Shown: positions 6,268 through 14,052, counted from the first letter of the stretch. The stretch is DNA of 16,785 nt from Candidatus Syntropharchaeum sp. (GCA_016782355.1 JADHYP010000009.1:1-16785), one strand, 5' to 3'. A program made the numbers and translations. The notes: generated from the letters alone by a model not told the origin.

Positions 6268-7725
6268 ATGAAAAATGATGACTTAACTGCAATAGAAGTC
6301 GCAGAGGGTATAAAAAGTGGAACCATATCGTGTGAGGAATTAATATTAAAAATCTACGAGAGAATAGAAAGAAGTGAATTAAATGCTTTTATTACTTTGA
6401 GCAAAGAGAACGCAGTTGAACAAGCGATAGAAGTGGATAAGAAAAGGAATGAAGAGGAATACGTGCGTAAAAAGCTGCTTGGCGTGCCCATCGCCATTAA
6501 GGATAGCATATCTACAAAGGGGCTTCAAACCACGTGTGCATCCGAAATTCTTTCGGGTTATATTCCACCTTACGATGCTACGGTAATAGAGGCGTTAAAG
6601 CGAGAAGGAGCGATAATTATAGGGAAAACGAACATGGACGAGTTCTGCATGGGGACTTCCACGGAAACGAGCTATTATGGACCTACGATAAACCCACATG
6701 ACCTCAGCAGGGTGCCAGGAGGGTCTTCAGGCGGTAGTGCCGCGGCAATATCGGCAGGCGAAACGGTTCTCGCTCTTGGCTCCGATACCGGTGGCTCTAT
6801 CCGATGCCCTGCTTCTTTCTGCGGCGTGGTTGGACTGAAGCCAACTTACGGGCTTGTATCGCGATATGGACTCATTGCGTATGCTAATTCGCTTGAACAG
6901 ATAGGACCAATGGCGTCTAACGTAACAGATACTGCGCTGCTCTTAGAAGTGATAGCGGCGAAGGATGAAAGGGACAGCACGCAGGTAAAGATAAAGAATA
7001 ATGCTGCAACGAACTACTGCGCTTCTTCGCTGCTAAACGTGAATGAAGACGCAGATAAAGAGGTCAAGGGCATGAAGATAGGAGTTCCAAAGGAGTTCAT
7101 CGAAGGTGTTTCGCCAGAAGTTGAAAAATCCGTGTGGAACGCAGTGCACAAATTCGAGGATTCCGGTGCCGAATATGAGCTGATAAGCATGCGAGACCTG
7201 AAATATGCACTTGCCGCGTATTACATCATTGCAATGTCCGAAGCATCGTCAAATCTTGCGCGGTTTGATGGGCTCCGATACGGGCTTCGGAGTGGAAAGG
7301 ACGAGGATTGGCATACTACGTTTTCGAGGATACGCGGTGAGGGATTCGGAGACGAAGTGAAAAGGAGGATCATTCTCGGCACTTACGCGCTCTCCGCGGG
7401 CTATTACGGTAGATATTATTTGAAAGCGTTAAAAGTGCGCACGCTGATAAAAAACGAATTTGCGGCTGCGTTGAAAAAACGTGATATATTAGCGATGCCA
7501 ACAATGCCTTTTGTCGCTTTTAAGCTCGGAGAAAAGATAAAAGACCCTCTCTCTTTGTATCTCGCGGATGTTAACACTGTGCCCGTTAACCTGGCGGGTG
7601 TTCCTTCTATATCTATTCCGTGTGGGGTTTCATACGGATTGCCAATAGGCTTACAGCTTGTTAGCGGGCATTTTGAAGAGGATAAGATATTGAGAGCGGC
7701 TTTGTGTTTCGATAACGCCCGCTAA
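6268..7725 (+). CDS. gatA: Glutamyl-tRNA(Gln)/aspartyl-tRNA(Asn) amidotransferase subunit A
   Basis: A 485-aa amidase-signature enzyme with the full Ser-cisSer-Lys triad. K78 lies in GVPIAIKDSI, S153 in GGSSGGSAAAI, and the nucleophile S177 in GSDTGGSIRCPASFCGVVG. KPTYGLVSRYG and SLEQIGPMA follow, as in true GatA proteins. GatA releases ammonia from glutamine to convert mischarged Glu-tRNA(Gln) or Asp-tRNA(Asn) within GatCAB. Length and start are normal. No gatB or gatC lies beside it, so the complex must be encoded at separate loci. It is transcribed away from tes and converges on the DUF1894 gene with a 33-bp gap. It probably uses a leaderless transcript. Confidence 0.95.
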   Translation: MKNDDLTAIEVAEGIKSGTISCEELILKIYERIERSELNAFITLSKENAVEQAIEVDKKRNEEEYVRKKLLGVPIAIKDSISTKGLQTTCASEILSGYIPPYDATVIEALKREGAIIIGKTNMDEFCMGTSTETSYYGPTINPHDLSRVPGGSSGGSAAAISAGETVLALGSDTGGSIRCPASFCGVVGLKPTYGLVSRYGLIAYANSLEQIGPMASNVTDTALLLEVIAAKDERDSTQVKIKNNAATNYCASSLLNVNEDADKEVKGMKIGVPKEFIEGVSPEVEKSVWNAVHKFEDSGAEYELISMRDLKYALAAYYIIAMSEASSNLARFDGLRYGLRSGKDEDWHTTFSRIRGEGFGDEVKRRIILGTYALSAGYYGRYYLKALKVRTLIKNEFAAALKKRDILAMPTMPFVAFKLGEKIKDPLSLYLADVNTVPVNLAGVPSISIPCGVSYGLPIGLQLVSGHFEEDKILRAALCFDNAR

Positions 7726-7758
7726 TCGTTTAGAGTCGTAAGATGGTTGGGATAGATA

Positions 7759-8031
7759 TTATCTCTTCGCCCTTAATCTTTCGACTTCCTCTCTATCTTC
7801 TATCTTCAACACGAAAGTCCCATGACATGGCTTCACATACGGAAATATTACATGGTCGTTTTCTACCCCTATCACAATCGGCGGAATACCAATCAAATAA
7901 ACGTCGAACAATTTATATCCCGGTTCGACCTCGTGAACGTCTTTGAAGTTTCTCCTTATAAATTCCCGCCCTTCCTTAAACGAGATGTCCGACAATAAAA
8001 TCTCGTAGTCCATCAATTCGATACAGCCCAT
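7759..8031 (-). CDS. DUF1894 family protein (methanogen-associated)
   Basis: From the ATG at 8031 this is a 90-aa protein beginning MGCIELMDYEILLSDISF, with PGYKLFDVYLIGIPPIVIGV and a C-terminal KPCHGTFVLKI block. I recognise it as the DUF1894 family, small proteins of methanogens and relatives without a known function. The start is set by a good ribosome binding site (GGGAGGTGA, 4 nt spacer) inside the end of the DUF1890 gene. A longer frame to 8121 exists but would overlap DUF1890 by over 100 bp. The two genes overlap by 19 bp, so they are surely co-expressed. Two cysteines (C3 and the KPCHG cysteine) could matter but no metal site is established. Confidence 0.75.
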   Translation of the reverse strand: MGCIELMDYEILLSDISFKEGREFIRRNFKDVHEVEPGYKLFDVYLIGIPPIVIGVENDHVIFPYVKPCHGTFVLKIEDREEVERLRAKR

Positions 8032-8489
8032 CTCTTCACCTCCCTTATCCTTGCATCTATCTTTTTCTTCAGCGGAATTGGATTGTGAACGGATTTGGCA
8101 ACGAGCTTCTCGCAGTTGCAATCAATTTGCCCGGCGAGGGATTCGGCATCGTGACCGAAAATGATTGCGAATAGTTTTGCTTTTGACATGCTCTGGATAG
8201 TAGCGAGATAAGATATCCCGGCATCGTTGTGCACGAAGACGAAGCAAAAATCGAACTCCATCCTCTTTTCAGCGAGAGATTCTATGCTTTTATCTATGTT
8301 CATCATCTTCTCCGCATTTACGTAATGCCCTTCCGTGTCCGAGACTTTTAGAAGCTCGAGAGCAGCATCCGTTCCTGCAACGAGTACATCCATTCCAGCA
8401 TTTTTTAGCCTGCTTGCAAGGTATAGTGCAATACACGTCTGAACTGGCACTTCCGGGCATCCCAAAAGGAGCAGTGCTTTTTTATTCAT
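8013..8489 (-). CDS. DUF1890 family protein (methanogen-associated)
   Basis: A 158-aa protein starting MNKKALLLLGCPEVPVQTCI, a nucleotide-binding-like alpha/beta beginning typical of DUF1890. It continues with a DVLVAGTDAALELLKVSDT segment and a central FCFVFVHNDAGISYLATIQ. The family is found in methanogens and related archaea, usually beside DUF1894, and its function is not known. The ATG overlaps the stop of the upstream 213-aa gene by 8 bp (ATGAATAA), and the DUF1894 gene overlaps its 3' end. Together they form a three-gene operon read toward gatA. The family call comes from motif recognition and neighbourhood. Confidence 0.75.
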   Translation of the reverse strand: MNKKALLLLGCPEVPVQTCIALYLASRLKNAGMDVLVAGTDAALELLKVSDTEGHYVNAEKMMNIDKSIESLAEKRMEFDFCFVFVHNDAGISYLATIQSMSKAKLFAIIFGHDAESLAGQIDCNCEKLVAKSVHNPIPLKKKIDARIREVKRWAVSN

Positions 8490-9123
8490 CTACTTTTCTC
8501 CTCACTTCCTCCTCCAGGTCAAAGCCTTTAAATACCGAAAGCCTCTTCAGATACCACGAACAAGGTGCTTTCTTCTCCTTTAACTCCGATTCCGCAATGT
8601 TTACCCGTATTAACGTAAATTCCAAGCCCTTTTCCGCCCCCCCTTCCCTCTTTACCAACATATCAAAACTCTCATATCGTTTAGATGCGATAAGAAGCAT
8701 AAAATAATGCTTGTAGTTATGAAGTTCCCACTCCTCCACTTCTATATCCAATCGAGAGAACTCCGCAGGATGCGTTAAACGAAGTTCCTCGGGATACACC
8801 ACGGGTTCATAATTTATCCTCGTCTTGAGAAAACCACCAGTGTCCCTCGCCATCACCTCGTATTTTTTCACGATGCCTTCATGCACGATAAGCGCGGAAT
8901 AAAAAGGCTTATTGTCCGCAGAGCCTCTAAAATTCGATACTACCTCAAAAGGTATCGTATCTCTTGTTATGAGCCCTGTGTCAGTAAAAATTTTATGAAG
9001 CGTATCCGGGCTTTCTTCAACTGTTATCTCTATTTCCACCACTATTGTATATAGAGGGCGAAGAGAAGAGCCGTAGTTCTTCAGTTCCTTTAGTCTTATG
9101 CTCTTTTGTTTGGTTTCAAGCAT
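8482..9123 (-). CDS. Uncharacterised protein, first gene of the DUF1890/DUF1894 operon
   Basis: A 213-aa soluble protein with no signal peptide or membrane segment, not recognised. It alternates hydrophobic and charged residues in a beta-rich pattern (TIVVEIEITVEESPDTL, YSALIVHEGIVKKYEVMA, HYFMLLIASKRYESF). A charged C-terminal helix (DLEEEVRRKV) follows. It overlaps the DUF1890 start by 8 bp, so it belongs to that operon and presumably the same process. A TATA-like TTTATAAAA lies just upstream (about 9139-9147) and a second A/T run at about 9163-9171. Only a weak GAGAG precedes the ATG. It could be a methanogenesis-marker-type protein, but I could not match it to one. Confidence 0.7.
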   Translation of the reverse strand: MLETKQKSIRLKELKNYGSSLRPLYTIVVEIEITVEESPDTLHKIFTDTGLITRDTIPFEVVSNFRGSADNKPFYSALIVHEGIVKKYEVMARDTGGFLKTRINYEPVVYPEELRLTHPAEFSRLDIEVEEWELHNYKHYFMLLIASKRYESFDMLVKREGGAEKGLEFTLIRVNIAESELKEKKAPCSWYLKRLSVFKGFDLEEEVRRKVDE

Positions 9124-9149
9124 TTTTTCTCTCGTCGGTTTTATAAATT

Positions 9150-9296
9150 ATGGGGTTTTTAGCTTTTAAAAATCGTGAAGAAGCAAAGCGGAATAATTGT
9201 TGGAAACGCTTGATTATGGATTGTAAAGAGAGGAGAAATGAGTGGTGGAATAGAACAATGGTTGAATTAAACAAAGTTGGAGCACAAGTAGTTTAG
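9150..9296 (+). CDS. Possible 48-aa basic, Trp-rich small protein
   Basis: An ATG at 9150 opens 48 codons ending in TAG at 9294-9296. The product begins MGFLAFKNREEAKRNN and contains CWKRLIMDCKERRNEWW, a basic amphipathic segment with two Cys and three Trp. No ribosome binding site or well-placed promoter is seen. Otherwise the 289-bp gap 9124-9412 holds only the promoters of its neighbours. It could be a chance frame or a gene remnant. Confidence 0.2.
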   Translation: MGFLAFKNREEAKRNNCWKRLIMDCKERRNEWWNRTMVELNKVGAQVV

Positions 9297-9354
9297 TGAC
9301 CCTTTTGCATTTATGTATTTAATTTAGTTATGGCTTTCTAATTTACCCCACCGA

Positions 9355-9384
9355 AATATTTAAATAAGGAAAAATTTTTATATA
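9355..9384 (+). promoter_or_regulatory. Promoter region of the GerW-like gene
   Basis: Two TATA-like boxes are present: ATATTTAAATA (9355-9365) and TTTTTATATA (9375-9384). The first gives a leader that keeps the ribosome binding site AGGTGA (9401-9406, 6 nt before the ATG). The second would start transcription at or inside that site, so the first is more likely the functional one. Confidence 0.4.
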
Positions 9385-9412
9385 TGCAATCGAAATTAGA
9401 AGGTGAGAAAAA

Positions 9413-9805
9413 ATGAGTGAAGAGCCAAAAGAGGTTATAAAAAGTATATGGGAAGAGCTTCGGAAGACGATTACGGTCGAAACAGCAATCGGGAAGCCCA
9501 TAGAGATAGAGGATAAGACCCTGATCCCCATCTTCGGGGTCGGCTTCGGCGCTGGTGGAGGCGGCGGCAAGGGTAAAGAGAAGGAGGGACAGGGATATGG
9601 TTTCGGTGGCGGCGGTGGAATAAGTCCGGTAGCGCTCGTGGTGGTGTTCAAGGGCATACCCGGACCAGAGGGGATGAAGGTGCTCTCGCTGAAACCGTCT
9701 GGCGCAATAGAGAGGATTGTCGGAGAAGCCTTGCCGATGGTGATGGAGAAAATCAAAGAGATGAAAGAGGAGAAAGAGGGAAAAAAAGCCGAAGAAAAAA
9801 CATAA
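9413..9805 (+). CDS. GerW/YtfJ-like protein (spore protein YtfJ family)
   Basis: A 130-aa protein with the family order: an N-terminal helix (EVIKSIWEELRKTI), a VETAIGKPIEIEDKTLIPIFGVGFGAGGGGG strand and glycine-rich loop, a second GYGFGGGGGISPVALVVV block, and a Lys/Glu-rich tail. In Bacillus, YtfJ/GerW is a spore protein needed for normal germination. Archaeal members occur in non-sporulating organisms and their role is unknown. The ATG at 9413 has AGGTGA 6 nt upstream. It is followed by a strong hairpin terminator and then by a DUF2953-like gene, the same pairing as ytfJ-ytfI in Bacillus. Confidence 0.85.
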   Translation: MSEEPKEVIKSIWEELRKTITVETAIGKPIEIEDKTLIPIFGVGFGAGGGGGKGKEKEGQGYGFGGGGGISPVALVVVFKGIPGPEGMKVLSLKPSGAIERIVGEALPMVMEKIKEMKEEKEGKKAEEKT

Positions 9806-9825
9806 TATTTGTAGAACGTCTATAT

Positions 9826-9866
9826 GGAGAGCTTTTAGAGAAGCTCTCCTCTCAGTTTATTTTTTG
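9826..9866 (+). terminator. Hairpin plus T-run terminator after the GerW-like gene
   Basis: GGAGAGCTT (9826-9834) and AAGCTCTCC (9841-9849) form a perfect 9-bp stem with a 6-nt loop. A T-rich tail (TTTATTTTTT, 9857-9865) follows shortly after. It lies about 20 nt after the GerW-like stop and may separate or attenuate the DUF2953-like gene. Confidence 0.7.
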
Positions 9867-9917
9867 AAAAACGTAGATTCACCTAAATTTTAAGAAGTAT
9901 TAAAAACGTAAAATACG

Positions 9918-10529
9918 ATGGACATGATACTGATTCTATTGATTGTTTTAGCGATCATAGTAGTCTTAATAGTAGCTGCGCTTCTAATACCCGTTGACAT
10001 CTCGCTTAGGCTCTTTAAGGAAGGACCTCTGGCACAAGTACGGATGTCCTTTGGGTTCTTAATGGGCACTGCTTCGGGACGCATGGACTTTAGCCACGAG
10101 AAGCAGGAATTTCAATTACGAGTCATGGGCGTCACCCTTCTCAGGAGAGACCTTGAGGGGAGGAAGGAGGAGGAGGAGGAGCAGAAGAAGCCCACTGATT
10201 GGAAGAGAATCGTAGGGAACGCAAACGAACTCTATGATGCTGGGAAGGAATTGGCTGGAGCACTCACCAAATGCCTATCCATAAAGAGATTAGGAGGCAA
10301 AGTGAAGGTGGGGCTATCTGACCCATCCCAGACAGGCATGCTGATTGGTTTTCTATATGCAGGCAGCGGTATAGCGAAGGCATTCCTGCCTGAAACACAG
10401 CTCGAAATTGAACCCTCATTTGAGGAGGAGCAGATGGACGCGGATATAGGAATAGGGCTTAGCCTACCTCTATTTAAGATTGTTATTCCAGTTATCCGTT
10501 TCTTCCGTAGGACAAAGAAGGTTTTTTGA
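9918..10529 (+). CDS. DUF2953-like single-pass membrane protein (YtfI-like)
   Basis: A 203-aa protein. Residues 3-25 are one strong hydrophobic segment (ILILLIVLAIIVVLIVAALL), most likely a membrane anchor. A beta-rich domain follows (PVDISLRLF, AQVRMSFGFLMG), then a charged EEEEEQKKP linker, then a C-terminal LGGKVKVGLSDPSQTGMLIGFLYAG region. The hydrophobic start plus GL-DPx2TG block matches DUF2953, whose Bacillus member ytfI lies beside ytfJ. The function is unknown; the context suggests action with the GerW-like protein at the membrane. The start at 9918 lacks a clear ribosome binding site, and M3 at 9924 is an alternative. Confidence 0.75.
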   Translation: MDMILILLIVLAIIVVLIVAALLIPVDISLRLFKEGPLAQVRMSFGFLMGTASGRMDFSHEKQEFQLRVMGVTLLRRDLEGRKEEEEEQKKPTDWKRIVGNANELYDAGKELAGALTKCLSIKRLGGKVKVGLSDPSQTGMLIGFLYAGSGIAKAFLPETQLEIEPSFEEEQMDADIGIGLSLPLFKIVIPVIRFFRRTKKVF

Positions 10530-10538
10530 GTATATCAA

Positions 10539-10605
10539 AAATTCCAATGTCCAATCCAAAACCAGAAAAAGGTTCTTTAGTTTTTGGATTTTGAAATTGG
10601 GATTT
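10539..10605. repeat. Imperfect inverted repeat between convergent genes
   Basis: The left arm (10539-10561) and right arm (10582-10605) are imperfect reverse complements (left read backwards TTTTGGATTGGACATTGG, right TTTTGGATTTTGAAATTGG) around a loop of about 20 nt. It sits between the DUF2953-like stop (10529) and the atpI stop (10617) and could terminate both. TTTGGATTTTGAA (10583-10595) is identical to 650-662 in the first repeat. Confidence 0.6.
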
Positions 10606-10616
10606 GGGATTTACTA

Positions 10617-12755
10617 TTAATACGTATAAGTTCTGCGGAACTTAAACGGCGAGAATTCAACCCCGCCGCCCTCATAAAATTTCGTGAACCACTCGTAGAA
10701 ATGCAGCCTGATGGTGTGGATACCAGCCATTATCGCCTCGAGCACTATAACAAGCGCAGTTCCAGCTAAGAACACCACAGCCGCCACTCCTATGTTTATC
10801 TTCAAGCACATGAAAGTCAAAAGAATGAACACCTCGATTAACGCCGCGTGACATAATGCTAAAGCGAGAATCCTGCCATAAGAAACGATATTCGCAAGAA
10901 ATCTGAAGAAATTCTCCAGCAGTGCATCTATCACGCCATCTATAAGAATGATGAGGTAGTCCATGATTGCCCTCTTTTCTCCATTACTATTACTATGACC
11001 GCTGTGTTCACGCCCCTCGCCATGTCTCAACTCAGAAACTATCTTGAGAACGAACAACGAAATTATAGGGAGCAGAACGAAAATAGTAACATTTCTTAGC
11101 AGCACCGGGAAATTATTTTCTTTAAGTTCTACAAAGAAAAAACCGAAAAGGAGGAGCAAGAAATAAAGAGCGCCGAACAAACACCAGATTTTTACAAACC
11201 CGCTTATTACTTCAAGGACGTTTCTATTAGAGAAATGGTTTATCACATTGAGAAATAAGCCAAGCCCCATGTGCATTACGCCTATCACCATAGTCACTAC
11301 GAACATGAACTCTACATTCGGGATGGGCTCGAACCACAAAGGTTTGAAGACAAGCCAGTCCGGAATGTGCATACCCATGGAATCCGCAATCAAATGCGAT
11401 GCGTATTCACTGAACCCGAAGAACTCGCCGAATAACGCGCCTCCAACTACCGAACAAAGCCCGCATAACGTTATAATCACGCCCATTTCACGCATTCCTT
11501 TTCCCAAACCCTTAAATGCGAACATCAATGCCAGACCGAGCAAAAGCAATAAAAAACCATGCCCCATATCAGGGAACATAAGACCAAAAAGAACTGGAAA
11601 TATTATAGCGGTAATCAGCGTTGGGTCTGTGTCCTTGTATAACGGATGCCCATACATCTTAACTACGGATTCAAAAGGCTTTATTATTCGTGGATTATTC
11701 AATAAAGAAGGCACTCGCACGTCCTCTCGCTTTGGCTCCCGCACCTCAACCACGGAAAATCCACACGTCTCTTCGCTTATCCCCTCTATTACGGTCTCAA
11801 CCTCTTCTTCAGGTGCCCATCCTTCGATAACCCGCACACGTTCACTCGTACCGAACAGAATCTTAGCCTTTGCCTTGCTTTCCTCTATTTGCACAAGCTC
11901 TTGCATCACGAGCAAGTCCTTAAACTTTTCTTTCCTTATTTCTGCTATTTCACGCCCCTTCTCTTTTAGCTCGTTCTCAAGCCTCTTAATTCTTGTCCCT
12001 ACTTCCACTATTGCGTCCTTTGTCCTCTCGGGAATCTCTCCCGGGGGTCGCTGCCAGGGTTCAAAGTCCAACCGCATCAACGCCCTCTCCACTTCTTCCT
12101 TATCCTTCTTTAAGGTTACAATCACCGCAAAAGCAAAAGAGTAATCCTCTTCTTCTCCCGGTATCTCCTTCGACACAACGAGGTGATTTTCACCAGTTTC
12201 CTCTTCGAGGATTCTTCTCAGCTCTTCTACATTCCTGCCCGGCAACTTACCCGCGTGCACCGAAATAAATTCCTTCTCACCTACGAAATCCAAATCAACG
12301 CCAAATTCTTCCAATAGCTTCAATACCTCTGATAGTTCCTTAGTATTTGATAATTCTTCCGTTAATCTCTCATTCGCACCTAATAACGTGGTTGCAGTCT
12401 TCTCTAATCCACTAAACTCCTTTTCTATCTCTTCCAACCTTATCTCCTCTACGCGTATCTTCCCCCCTTCTTCCGCTACCCGCTCTTTGAACAGCGTCTC
12501 CTTCAAGCTCTTTTTTCCCGCTGCTTGCGGTTGTAACAGCGCTATCAAGTTATCTATCCTCGTCAGGAGTTCAGAGGTTTTTATTAATACCGCATCAGCC
12601 TTTGAAGGTTCTATTAGTCCTTCCCACTCCTCTAAGAATTCCTTTATATCCGTAAGATGGACGGAACCCAAAGCTTCAATTCTTTTGATTACACCGTCAA
12701 CATGGTCATCCAGGGTGACAATTCTCAGTTCCCTCATCTCCACCGGCTTCAGCAT
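10617..12755 (-). CDS. atpI: A-type ATP synthase subunit I (a-subunit homologue)
   Basis: A 712-aa protein. The N-terminal half (about 1-360) is cytosolic, charged and coiled-coil rich, the peripheral-stalk arm. From about residue 370 there are roughly seven or eight membrane segments, including TLITAIIFPVLFGLMFPDMG and GFLLLLLGLALMFAF. The helix with SYGRILALALCHAALIEVF carries the arginine (about R628) expected to face the proteolipid ring. The C-terminus GIHTIRLHFYEWFTKFYEGGG is diagnostic of the family. It forms the proton or sodium path of the A1Ao ATP synthase. The gene stands alone, without the H, K, E, C, F, A, B or D subunit genes that normally flank it. It diverges from the FrhB-family gene, with a TATA-like CCTTTTAAAG at 12818-12809. 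Confidence 0.95.
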   Translation of the reverse strand: MLKPVEMRELRIVTLDDHVDGVIKRIEALGSVHLTDIKEFLEEWEGLIEPSKADAVLIKTSELLTRIDNLIALLQPQAAGKKSLKETLFKERVAEEGGKIRVEEIRLEEIEKEFSGLEKTATTLLGANERLTEELSNTKELSEVLKLLEEFGVDLDFVGEKEFISVHAGKLPGRNVEELRRILEEETGENHLVVSKEIPGEEEDYSFAFAVIVTLKKDKEEVERALMRLDFEPWQRPPGEIPERTKDAIVEVGTRIKRLENELKEKGREIAEIRKEKFKDLLVMQELVQIEESKAKAKILFGTSERVRVIEGWAPEEEVETVIEGISEETCGFSVVEVREPKREDVRVPSLLNNPRIIKPFESVVKMYGHPLYKDTDPTLITAIIFPVLFGLMFPDMGHGFLLLLLGLALMFAFKGLGKGMREMGVIITLCGLCSVVGGALFGEFFGFSEYASHLIADSMGMHIPDWLVFKPLWFEPIPNVEFMFVVTMVIGVMHMGLGLFLNVINHFSNRNVLEVISGFVKIWCLFGALYFLLLLFGFFFVELKENNFPVLLRNVTIFVLLPIISLFVLKIVSELRHGEGREHSGHSNSNGEKRAIMDYLIILIDGVIDALLENFFRFLANIVSYGRILALALCHAALIEVFILLTFMCLKINIGVAAVVFLAGTALVIVLEAIMAGIHTIRLHFYEWFTKFYEGGGVEFSPFKFRRTYTY

Positions 12756-12828
12756 CGTATCCGTAACTTATACTATATCTATGCCTATACCGAACAAATT
12801 TTTTTTCGCTTTAAAAGGTTTTTGGAAT

Positions 12829-12840
12829 TTTTATTTTATA
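12829..12840 (+). promoter_or_regulatory. TATA box for the FrhB-family gene
   Basis: TTTATTTTATA lies about 55 nt before the ATG at 12891. This gives a predicted leader of about 29 nt that contains the ribosome binding site AAGGAG (12877-12882). Confidence 0.4.
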
Positions 12841-12890
12841 TGTCAAAACGTGGTTATGGTATCAACGGAACAAAACAAGGAGTAGAAGAA

Positions 12891-13946
12891 ATGGAAGAGA
12901 AGAAGGATTTCGGCGATTTGGATAGAGAAGTGATAGGGATGGGGAAATGCGCACTTTGCGGTGGCTGTGTCGCTACTTGCAGGCTGCTCGATTACGGCTA
13001 TCTCAATGTGGACTTTTCAGAAGAAAGACCGGTGATAATAGAAGGGATGCGGTGCCCGCCGGATTGTGGATACTGCTATTACCAATGCCCGAGGGTAGAG
13101 AAACCGGAGTTAAAGGAAGGACTGGAAGAGATTTACGAAGTTGTTAGCAAAGATGAGGAGATAAGAAAGGCGTGCCAGGATGGAGGCGTCGTTACTTCGC
13201 TACTCGCTTCTGCACTTGCTGATGCGATAGTGGAGGGCTGTATAACCGTTGTAGATAAGGGAGAATGGAAGCCGGAGGTGCAAGTTGCGATGGATAAATC
13301 GGGCTTGATAAAGAGCGCAGGTAGCAAATATACGCCTGCGGCAACGCTTACCGGCATAGCGGATGCCATTTTGAACTACGGACTCTGGAGTGTCGCACTG
13401 GTAGGAACGCCGTGCCAGATGGCGGCGTATGAGAAAATGCTCGATGTCGGGCGGGATACGCACAATGCACATAATTTCTCGTCCAACGTGCGGTTAAGAA
13501 TAGGTCTGTATTGCAACGGGGCTTATTCGTATGAGAAATTGATGAAGGAATATCTCGAACGCAAGCGTGGTATAAATATAAGCGAGATAACAAAATTAGA
13601 GATTGGCGAGGACGTTTTACACGTGTATGCAGGTGATAAGGAGCCGTTAAGTGCCGGGATTGGCGAGATAGAGGATTGTAAGCGAGAGGGATGCAAGGTA
13701 TGTGAAGATTTCACCGGGCTGTTTTCAGACATAAGTGTTGGAAACGTCGGCGCACCGGCAGGTAAGTCATCGGTTATAATTCATACTGATTTTGGTAAGG
13801 CGGTATTTGAAAGCGCTTTGGAGTGGGGATTTATAGAAGCGAAGCCGATGGAGAAGTCGGGCGTGGAGCAGATACACAAACTGCAGAAAGAGAAGAGAGA
13901 AGCTGGGATTGCAGCGAAGGAGAGGAGGAAGAAGTTGATGAAGTAG
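12891..13946 (+). CDS. FrhB/FpoF/FdhB-family iron-sulfur protein (coenzyme F420 hydrogenase/dehydrogenase beta subunit family)
   Basis: A 351-aa protein. Two 4Fe4S motifs are visible: C20-x2-C23-x2-C26-x3-C30 (CALCGGCVATC) and C55-x3-C59-x2-C62-x3-C66 (CPPDCGYCYYQC). The FrhB N-domain signature follows (CQDGGVVTSLLASAL, GSKYTPAATLTGI, VALVGTPCQM). The C-domain is marked by LYCNGAY, CKREGCKVCEDFTG and DISVGNVGAP. Family members bind FAD and pass electrons between F420 or other partners and iron-sulfur chains. There is no hydrogenase, formate dehydrogenase or Fpo gene beside it, so the partner is unknown. The frame is open upstream to 12657, but the ATG at 12891 is chosen for its AAGGAG site 8 nt before. 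Confidence 0.88.
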   Translation: MEEKKDFGDLDREVIGMGKCALCGGCVATCRLLDYGYLNVDFSEERPVIIEGMRCPPDCGYCYYQCPRVEKPELKEGLEEIYEVVSKDEEIRKACQDGGVVTSLLASALADAIVEGCITVVDKGEWKPEVQVAMDKSGLIKSAGSKYTPAATLTGIADAILNYGLWSVALVGTPCQMAAYEKMLDVGRDTHNAHNFSSNVRLRIGLYCNGAYSYEKLMKEYLERKRGINISEITKLEIGEDVLHVYAGDKEPLSAGIGEIEDCKREGCKVCEDFTGLFSDISVGNVGAPAGKSSVIIHTDFGKAVFESALEWGFIEAKPMEKSGVEQIHKLQKEKREAGIAAKERRKKLMK

Positions 13947-14009
13947 AAAGGACATGGGCAATAAAAAATGTGATTGGTAAGATTTTCTTCTTAATATTTC
14001 TTTACAGAA

Positions 14010-14052
14010 AGACAGGAAATCATGGGGAAAAGTTGATCAAACTATCCTGTCT
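14010..14052. terminator. Possible bidirectional hairpin between convergent FrhB-family and vapC genes
   Basis: AGACAGGA (14010-14017) and TCCTGTCT (14045-14052) form a perfect 8-bp stem around a 27-nt loop that itself holds a near palindrome (GTTGATCAAAC). The right arm overlaps the last codons of vapC. No T-tract follows, so the terminator role is tentative. Confidence 0.3.

Noticed and set aside
11248..12144. Long (298-aa) plus-strand frame inside atpI
   Set aside because: Antisense to a clearly conserved ATP synthase subunit gene. Its Ser/Thr/Pro-rich product is typical of a shadow frame.
12657..12890. N-terminal extension of the FrhB-family gene (78 codons)
   Set aside because: It would overlap the start of atpI and contains the promoter region. 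A ribosome binding site marks the ATG at 12891.
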